Below are positions 50,801 through 59,800 of a DNA stretch of 64,000 nucleotides, one piece after another. Numbering within the stretch: the first letter of the stretch is position 1; each line of letters begins with the position of its first letter. Location: the NCBI GenBank assembly GCA_022606425.2, contig JAHDVF020001564.1, positions 558,001 to 622,000 of the forward strand, given 5' to 3'. The notes under the pieces were generated by a model. It had not been told where the DNA came from. It ran no database searches and saw only the letters and a list, made by a program, of their open reading frames with translations. Source of the stretch: Lepidostoma basale (taxonomy: Eukaryota; Arthropoda; Insecta; Trichoptera; Lepidostomatidae). The position numbers and the translations under genes were made by a program.

Positions 50801-53800
50801 AAAGCATTTGGTAAGCAATATCAAACTAAAAAAATGCGTTCGCACTATTTGGTAATCAAACTAAGATCACGATCCCCAGGTGTCGATTTTATTTGGAAAC
50901 ATGGCGGGAGAGTATGTTTTCTGCACCATCAGGAAGCCGTGCTTCCATTTAGGACTAAATGGCAAGATTAGACATCGACGCGGATAAATGTGGAACATGC
51001 ATTATGAGTAATGTGATCAGACATCCCGTTTTCACCGGGACAGTCTCATATTCAGGGAGCGTGTTCCGATGTCCCCGAAAACAGCTTCGGGATGCTAAAA
51101 TGTCCCGTTTTCGAAAAGAGAGAAACTCGCAGTAGAATATTTTATTTAATTATTATCAAATAAGAATCCTGGCAGTAGAATCTATTACTAGTACTGGTAG
51201 ATGAAGACGTGGGCATGCACAGTAAAATAATACAGTATTTTCATTGCGATTGTGCTCTCTGACGTTTACAGAGTTGAAGTAATTAAAATGTCTTGTGTGT
51301 GAACCCTTAGCTTTAATATTGGCAATTTGCGCGATAAAAGTCATTCTATTAATATTTAATTTAAAAAAGCACTGTATGTTAATCGCTCCATTGCTAATAT
51401 TCAACTGACAAAGTAATTACGCGCAGATTCCACAGACAACATGATTCAACATGATTCATCGTGTCACCTCACATTTGCCATACGACTGCATCGACAAAGT
51501 TCTGATGCCACGTCAGAGGTGACTTACTTCCGTTTAGGGTTAATAAATATTTTCTTCATAGTTTAAATGAAATTAATAAATCATTATTATAAACGTCAAG
51601 TTGACAACTTGTGCACCATCAAAAAGAACATTATGTTTTATGTTATTTAATTTCATTGAATTTTATTTTATTTATTTTAGATTTATTTTATGTATGTTGG
51701 ACGATCGAAGTGTGCGTGGGAGATGCCTATTGGTAGCGATGAGGTTTCCAACCCATCACACTGCGTCTCCCGCGGGATGGATTGCCCCATCGGTTAAAGT
51801 GTGGCAGTCCATTCTTTCTGCCTACCCCTTCGGAGAGGCCGCATGATGGTTAGTTAGTTAATTATTTTTAAATATTTCAGTTGCTGAGGAAGAGAAGAAA
51901 GTGAAAGTCATCGAGGAAGATGTTTCCATCAAAGCCAAGATCTGCGCCGACGACCTGGCGAGGGCGGAACCTGCTCTGCTGGCCGCTAGGGAGGCTCTCA
52001 ACACTCTCAACAAGAACAACCTAACCGAGTTGAAGTCATTCGGCACCCCGCCTGATGCCGTGGTCAATGTTACAGCGGCTGTCAGCGTTCTGCTAGCCAA
52101 GAAGGGGAAAATACCCAAGGATAGATCCTGGAAAGCCTGCAAGGTTGATTTTGGTTCACTAACCTCCATTGTGCGGCCGGCTTCATTTGAAGTTAAAAAA
52201 AATGGTCTCCAACTTTGGTTGGCTACGATTACAGAACAAACAGAATGTCTCAGTTCATCATAATATTACATACAATTTAGTAGTAAAGAACTAAAGTAAA
52301 AAGTTTGTAGCGCCAACCGGTTTCATAATAATATAATAATAAATTGGATAATTTATAAAGCGCCATTTTTATGAATTACTCATCTCAAGGGCGCTGTATT
52401 TTCACTCTGTAGCGAGCTTTCTGAGGGCTAAATATAAACTGTCTGTGACGAGAGACTCTGAAAGTGCATTCTATGAACTGGTTAGAGGCATTTGAAATGC
52501 GGCTACACACAAGAATGTACCAAATATTTTGGACAGATTTGGTCAACAATTTAGATATCCTAAAGAGGGCCAATTGCAGCAAAGAGTTATTGAAATGGAT
52601 TGGTCCATAAAATTTCTGGGTCACATATAAGATCCTCCAATTAAGGGTAATGGGGAAGATTGCTTGGAAGAAACCAAACATCTTGGCTGTGCAACCTTGA
52701 TTCACTCAAAACACGATAACTCTTAAAAAACAACAAATGCAAAGCGTCTGTAGCTTGCTATGTGTCATTACTCACTGACTGACTGAACAGTAAAACAAAA
52801 TGGCCACTCCTTTGACATAAGACTGTTGCCAATTGTGAAAAAATAGTAAAATTGTGAAAATTTGTATATGTTCACAGTAATTCGAACAATACTGTAGGTG
52901 TGGTCTATAAGAAAACCAACCAAGGAGAGAGTTCTCAATATTGGCATGAAAGTGGGCTTAATAGCCTATTTTATCTAATTGTTGTAACACGAGGAAGATG
53001 ATTGTAAGGAATAGATGATAAACCGTTACAAATTTTGTGTGTTTTTTGAAGAATTTAATTTTTCATTCCAGGTGATGATGACCAAAGTTGACCAGTTTTT
53101 GTATGACCTCGTCAATTATGACAAGGAAAATATTCAGTTGGATATTGTCAAGGTATCTATTTAATATTTTAAAATTTGTTGTGTATATTATTGGAATTTC
53201 CATGGTGGGACATATCCTGCTGGAAGGTATGCACTTGTAAAATGCCGTGAAAGGCCACTTGCATTACAAAAGCAAGAAATTCAGTAAGTCCGACTCCCTG
53301 GCATCGTAGAGTGGCCTTCGTGATCCCACGATTCCCGGGCAATGTGATCACTGGATTATATTAGACAGGGAGAGGGAAAATCGGCACCACAAAATCGAGA
53401 CCCACCAGCTAAGGAAAGGTAACCCCTACCGAAAATCCTCGAAGAAGCCAATTTCAAACTACTCCAGTAAGACTTCCCAGGAAATCACTATGGCGAATGC
53501 TTGACCGCCAACATCAGGGAGACCTGACACGGGATTATAAGAAAAAGATAATATTAGCCTTTCATACGAAGCACTTAATTTTTGGTGTGACATTATTAAA
53601 TTAAATAATAATACACTTGTAATATTTGTATCTAAACCACTTGATTTGTTAACACCAACCGGTTTCGCTCCCTCTGGAGCTTCGTCAGGGTGAGAGAATA
53701 AACTAAACATAAAATCAGAGAACAACATATGAAAAAATAAAGGGGAGAAAGAGGGGTAGGAGAAAATGTGCACGAGGACAAATAGGATGTTAGAATGGTG

Positions 53801-56800
53801 AGTCATGATCATTAGGGAATAATTATCTAGAATTTCTAATTAATATTCTAGTGGTGGATAATTCTCCATAATTATTTATTCCCTAATGATCATGACTCAC
53901 GGTTCTAACATCCTATTCATCCTCGTGTACACTTTCTCCTACCCCTCTTTCTCCCCTCCATTATATATTAGGTCCTTACATATGAAATTGGCGTTTTAAA
54001 CACCTTACTGGCAACTTTGATCTAAAATATCTTCTCTTTGGTTAGGAATTCCAAATTCAAATTTATACAGCTATTTACTCAAGTATTTGTGTTTCGAAAA
54101 TTATAATTCATTTGTTTTTTCCTCAATTGTTTTTTTTCTTTGCGTCACTCAGTTTACAAAATGGAAAACTTGAAATATCGCGTTATTTACGAGTACGAGT
54201 TCCACCGTGGCACCAGTGCTGCAGAAACGGCTCGAAGGATTAATGATGTGTATGGCGACGGTGCCGCAAAAGAAAACACAGTGCGTTTTTGGTTCCAACG
54301 TTTTCGTTCTGGAAATTTCGACCTGCAGAACAAGCCCCGTGGACGGCCGGAGACCAAAGTTGATAATGAAGAATTGAAGGCTATTGTGGAAGCGGATTCA
54401 TCGCAAACCACGTCCGAGTTAGCTGCAGGCTGCGTTGTTAGTGATAAAACTGTTTTAATCCACTTGAAGCAAATTGGGAAGGTGAAAAAACTTGAAAGGT
54501 GGGTACCTCTCGAATTGGGTGAAGCAAATCAACAAACTCGCGTTGACTGCTGCGTTGCATTACTCAACCGGCACAATAATGAAGTTATTTTGAATCGAAT
54601 CATTACCTGTGATGAAAAATGGATCCTGTATGATAATCGGAAGCGCTCATCGCAATGGCTGAACCCTGCCGAACCAGCCAAACCATGCCCTAAGCGAAAA
54701 TTGACTCCAAAAAAGTTACTTGTGAGCGTTTGGTGGACTAGTGCTGGTGTCGTTCACTACAGCTTTCTTAAATCTGGCCAGACGATTATGGCAGATGTCT
54801 TTTGTCAGCAACTGCAAACCATGATGGAAAAGCTAGCTGCTAAACAACCGAGGCTGGTTAATCGCTCTAGGCCACTGCTGCTTCATGATAGCGCTAGACC
54901 ACACACTGCACAACAGACGGCTACCAAATTAGAAGAGCTTCAATTGGAATGTCTAAGACATCCACTGTACTCTCCGGACCTTGCCCCAACAGATTACTAT
55001 TTTTTTCGAAATTTGGATAACTTCTTGCAAGGGAAAAAATTCAACTCCGATGGGGCAGTCCAAACCGACTTCAAAGATTTTATTGATTCCCGTCCGAATG
55101 TTTTTTTTATTAAAGGGATCGGTGAACTACCTATGAGATGGCAAAAGTGCATAGATAGCAATGGTACATACTCGTACTTTGATTAAATAAATATATTATA
55201 TTAAAAAAAAATCAACTTTATGTTCCTCCCATACAAAACGCCAATTTCATATGTAAGGACCTAATATTTCGTTTTTCATATGTTGTTCTCTAATTTTATG
55301 TTTAGTTCATTCTCTCACCCTGACGAAGCTCCGGCGGGAGCGAAACCGGTTGGTGTTAATAACAAATAAAGTGGTTTAGATACAAATATTACAAGTGTAT
55401 TATTATTTTATTTGATAATATTAGAGTTTGTTTATCTTATAACCATTTCTTTTAAAACTGTGTTAAAATTCTACAGGAAAATTTACTCGTTAATGTAATT
55501 GTTTTAAATTGTAATATGTGTTTGTCTTCATTTTTGGTTTTCTAAGGAGGTGTTTCTTGTAACAGATTCCGTAAGTTATATGGGTCTAAAGCTTGTTTTG
55601 TATATTCTAATATTGTTTACACATTAAACTTATATAATTCATACTTGGTCCATCTGAAGCTACAACCATTATATTTATTGTTTCTTGAACAATTATATAA
55701 AACTTCATTTTAAGTAATAAATACGAATGAAAATGTATGTTTTCTAGAAGTTTCATTATATTTTATGGAAATGACATGTTTCTCCTTGCTAATGCAAGGT
55801 ATTATCAAGTATTTCTGCTTCTTGTCTGGCGTTACAACCCTTGGTGGGTCTTAGCCTCCTCCAAGAAAAATCTCCATCGCGTCCTGTCTCTGGCTGCCAC
55901 CTTCAGACTTGCTGCTCCAGGACCCGACGATGTGCCTCGCATCATCCAACCATCGCAGTTTTGGCCTGCCGCCGCTTCTTCGCCCTACTGGATTGTCAAA
56001 TAACACTCTTTTGGGGAGCTCCAGATCCCCCATGCGGTGCAAGTGCTGTAGCCAGCACAGTCTTCAATCTTCTTCTTCAGCCGTCTCTCCACTGCTGGAT
56101 GTAGGCCTCTTCTAATTTCTTCCATTTTTCTCTTCTTTGGGCTTCTCTTATCCACCTGCTACCCGCGACAGGGACAATATCATCGGCCCAACGTTTCTGA
56201 GGCCGGACTATTCCTCTTTTCATGTCCCATGGTCTCCATCCTAGGACTCTGGGTGCCCATCTGTCTGTTCCCTGTCTGGCAACATGACCTGCCCATTGCC
56301 ACTTAGCCTGGCAATACGATCCACCACGTCGACAACCTTTGTCCGGCGTCTGATTTCTTCATTTCTGATTCTATCTCTCAGACTTATGCCTAACATTTGT
56401 CTCTCCATAGATCGCTGTGTGCATTTTAATTTATATATGGTCCTCGCAGTTAAGGTGATAGTTTCCAGACCATATGTAAGCACAGGGAGGATACATGTTT
56501 CAAACACTTTTCTTTTTAAATTCATGGGAATATCCTTGTTTTTAAGGATATGATTGAGTTTCCCAAAGGCTGCCCAACCTAGTCCAATTCTTCTGGGTAC
56601 TTCCGCTGTCTGATTTTCTTTCCCTAATTTGATCTTATGTCCAAGATAAATATACTCTTCAACAGGTTCAATTTTCTTATTATCGATTGTGATACTGCTG
56701 TTGGATGGACTCATGATTTTGGTTTTATTTATGTTCATCTGTAGACCAACTTTTTTTTAATTATGCCTTCAATAATCTTTATAATCTTTATAAACTTGAC

Positions 56801-59800
56801 CATGCTGATGTCCTGGTATAGATCGTAGAGCTCTGTGTTGTATCTCCTTCTCAATGTCTGACCATCCTTAATGGGTCTGAGGATTCTGCGGAGGATTTTC
56901 TTTTTGAAGCAGCTCATTTTTACTTCATCGTGTTTAGTGAGTGTCCAAGTCTCCGAGGCAAGTGTTAGAACTGGTCTAATCAGGGTTTTATTTATATTTT
57001 GTTATTAAGGCCATTCAGCCGTACATCAAGGACCCAGATTTTTTGCCCGAGACGATCCTGAGCAAGTCTAGTGCCGCAGCAGGGCTGTGCGCTTGGGTTA
57101 TTAACATAATGCGCTTCTACGAGGTGTACGTGGTGGTGGAGCCCAAGAGGCGTGCCCTGGTGGCCGCCAATGCGGAGCTGGCCGCGGCCAGGACTACCCT
57201 GGCTCAGCTCAAGGATAAGATTGTTGTAAGTAAAGATCCTGTTATGCTTATGACATAAAAGTTTGCAGATTTTGCCTCCAAACAGATTTTTTTCCATATT
57301 AATTTGTATTATTTCGAGTATTTTTAATACTAATACCAAGAATTTTAAATCAATTGTATTAGAATTTTTTTTATACTTCTCCTAAGTTACAATCCTATGG
57401 ATTGGTTTGTAGCAAAGTGTGATATTTTTATTGGTTCTTGTGATGCCATTTGGACCTTTTTAAAATGGTAGTTTCAAGTTGCTTCAACAAAATATTATTA
57501 TATACATTTTTTTATATATATTGATTCTTAGCTAGCTAGTCTATCGTCATGTCCTTTTTTTTGTCATGACATATGATGTAGAGACGCGGGCCGACACTGT
57601 ACGAACCAAGGTTCTCTTAAGAACATCTGAGATGAAGGTCCTTAGATCCATTACTGGAAAAAAAACGGGTCTGTAACGCAAATAAGAAAAAATTGCGAAA
57701 TAGAGGATATCGTTCGATGGAGTAATTCCAGAAGAAGATACTGGAGGGACCATGTAGCCAGAATGGATGGTTACAGATTCGCATAAACAGCCGCTTACGA
57801 AATCCTCTTCGGACACCGTCCACCTGGAAGACCACCTAAGAGATGGAGGGACAGCTGGTCCTCATCATCTCAGGAGACATGATTTCTGTGCCACAGATCG
57901 TCAGATTTATTAAAAAAAATTAAGTGTATTCTATGGGATCAAAGACAACATGATTTTTTTACATACTACCGGGAATTGGACTGGGACCTTTTTTATACCA
58001 TCTTGACAATTTTTTTATGAATTGAAACACTGTTTTTTCCACTTTTGAGTTTATTTTTCTCGACATGTTTCGAAGGTTTTACACATTCTTCATTGGGAGA
58101 ACGATTGTAAGCATCAATGTATTTTTTTCTTCAGGAACTCGAGCACAGACTGGCAGTTCTACTGGCAAACTTCCAGGAAGCAGTTAATGAGAAGCTCAAG
58201 TGCCAGGCGGAAGCCGATGCCACAAATATCACCATAGACCTCGCCAACAGGCTGGTCAATGGACTTGCATCTGAAAAAGTCAGGTGCGTTATAAAACAAC
58301 CCTTATCACACTACACTAGGAAATCTATAAATCATCTTCTTTTTATTATGGTTCCTTTACTATCTCTGGAGGTTGGACAATATCAGAGAATACATATTTT
58401 TAACTCGATGGTTGTCACAGACGAGATATCTCGGCAAATGGCGCAGTGCTCGTATTGCCAGAGACGAGATATCTCGGAAGAACTTTTGGTGACGTATTAT
58501 TGCGCCGTATTGACTTGTATTGACAATTTGGCAGAAATGGAACACACACTGACATCTGATTAAGTTAACTAACTAACTAACTAACTAACCATCACGCCAT
58601 TTCCCCGGAGGGATAGGCAGAGAGGATGGATCGCCACAATGTTCTGTCCTGGCATACCTCTCGGGCTTCCTCTACATTTATACATCGTACCATGCACACA
58701 CGTTGATTATTCCGACTTCGAATGTGACCGCCTTTTAGTAATTGATTAATTTGGTCATGCCATGTTTTCCTCGGTCATCCTCGGCTTGTGTACAACTTTT
58801 TAACCATTCTACTCTCATCCATTCGTTCCATATGTCCAAACCATCTCAGGGATCTTTTTTTAATTTTATCCATGATGCAGTCATCTGCCTTACATTTCTT
58901 TCTTATTTCATCATTCGGTATTCTATCATACAATGTTTTTCCGCATATTCTTCTTAGTGATCTCATTTCCACGGCATTTATCCTGCTTTCATCCTTCTTT
59001 TGCCAGCTCCAAGCTTCTCTTCCATACATGAGGGTTGGCACTTGAACTCCACTGTGTACTGCCATCTTTGCTTCTGTGGATATATTTCTATTTGCAGTAA
59101 TGACTTTGAGTGCGCCATTTATTTTATTTCTAGCACCAACTGTTTTAGTTATCCCGGAATATTTCATCAAGTTTTTGAATACTTTTAAATTTCGAAGACT
59201 GTTTTCGAAAACTGTTTGACAATAAAAATTTGAAACTGGTTTAACTTCTTTAGACAAGTTTTATTTTGCCAAAAAATATTTGGCCTGATAAGCACTGCGG
59301 TGTGATTTATTTGCGGCTATGAAAAGGTTAAATGCTTACAAAAATACCCATTACATTAAGATATGAAGTATCTGTTTCCTCGTTACATCTATGTTTATTT
59401 TAACTAGTTCTTTAAATGAAGCGTTTTCTACAGCGCCCTTGAGAAGACTCTACCCCTTCTTCTTGTTCTTTTCCTATCGGAGGTTGGATACTATCATAAC
59501 TATTGATACAGCAGTTCTAAACAAGAATGCTGTGCTGCAACTGAACCAATTTCAAAGGTTTTCTAACCAGGATTTTCTTCTTTTCCCGACACTTCATTTT
59601 CTGTTAATTTTACCTTGGATAATAAGTTGCAGCACTTTGTATTTATCGTTTCTCATAACGTCCTCGAAATTGGTATTCCAGTTTTCTACACTTTATGGTA
59701 TGATAATTAAATATATTTACTTCATTTGCTGCAGTACTTCCTTGTTTGTGACTCTTTCTGTCCATGATAATATAACATTGTACCATATATTCACATTTCA

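Larger units (their letters stand above)
53598..55415. mobile_element. Foldback element with hammerhead-like arms, split by mariner
   Basis: The left arm (about 53598-53825) and right arm (about 53875-53970 plus 55262-55415) are inverted repeats: ATAATAATACACTTGTAATA at the ends, ACACCAACCGGTTTCGCTCC inside, and GTGAGTCATGATCATTAGGG next to the central spacer. The mariner 53971-55261 interrupts the right arm. The element itself has no frame. Confidence 0.88.

Noticed and set aside
53547..55424. GATAATATTAG at 53547 and 55414 as the target duplication of the foldback
   Set aside because: The left copy lies about 40 bases outside the recognisable left arm, so the match may be chance in AT-rich DNA.
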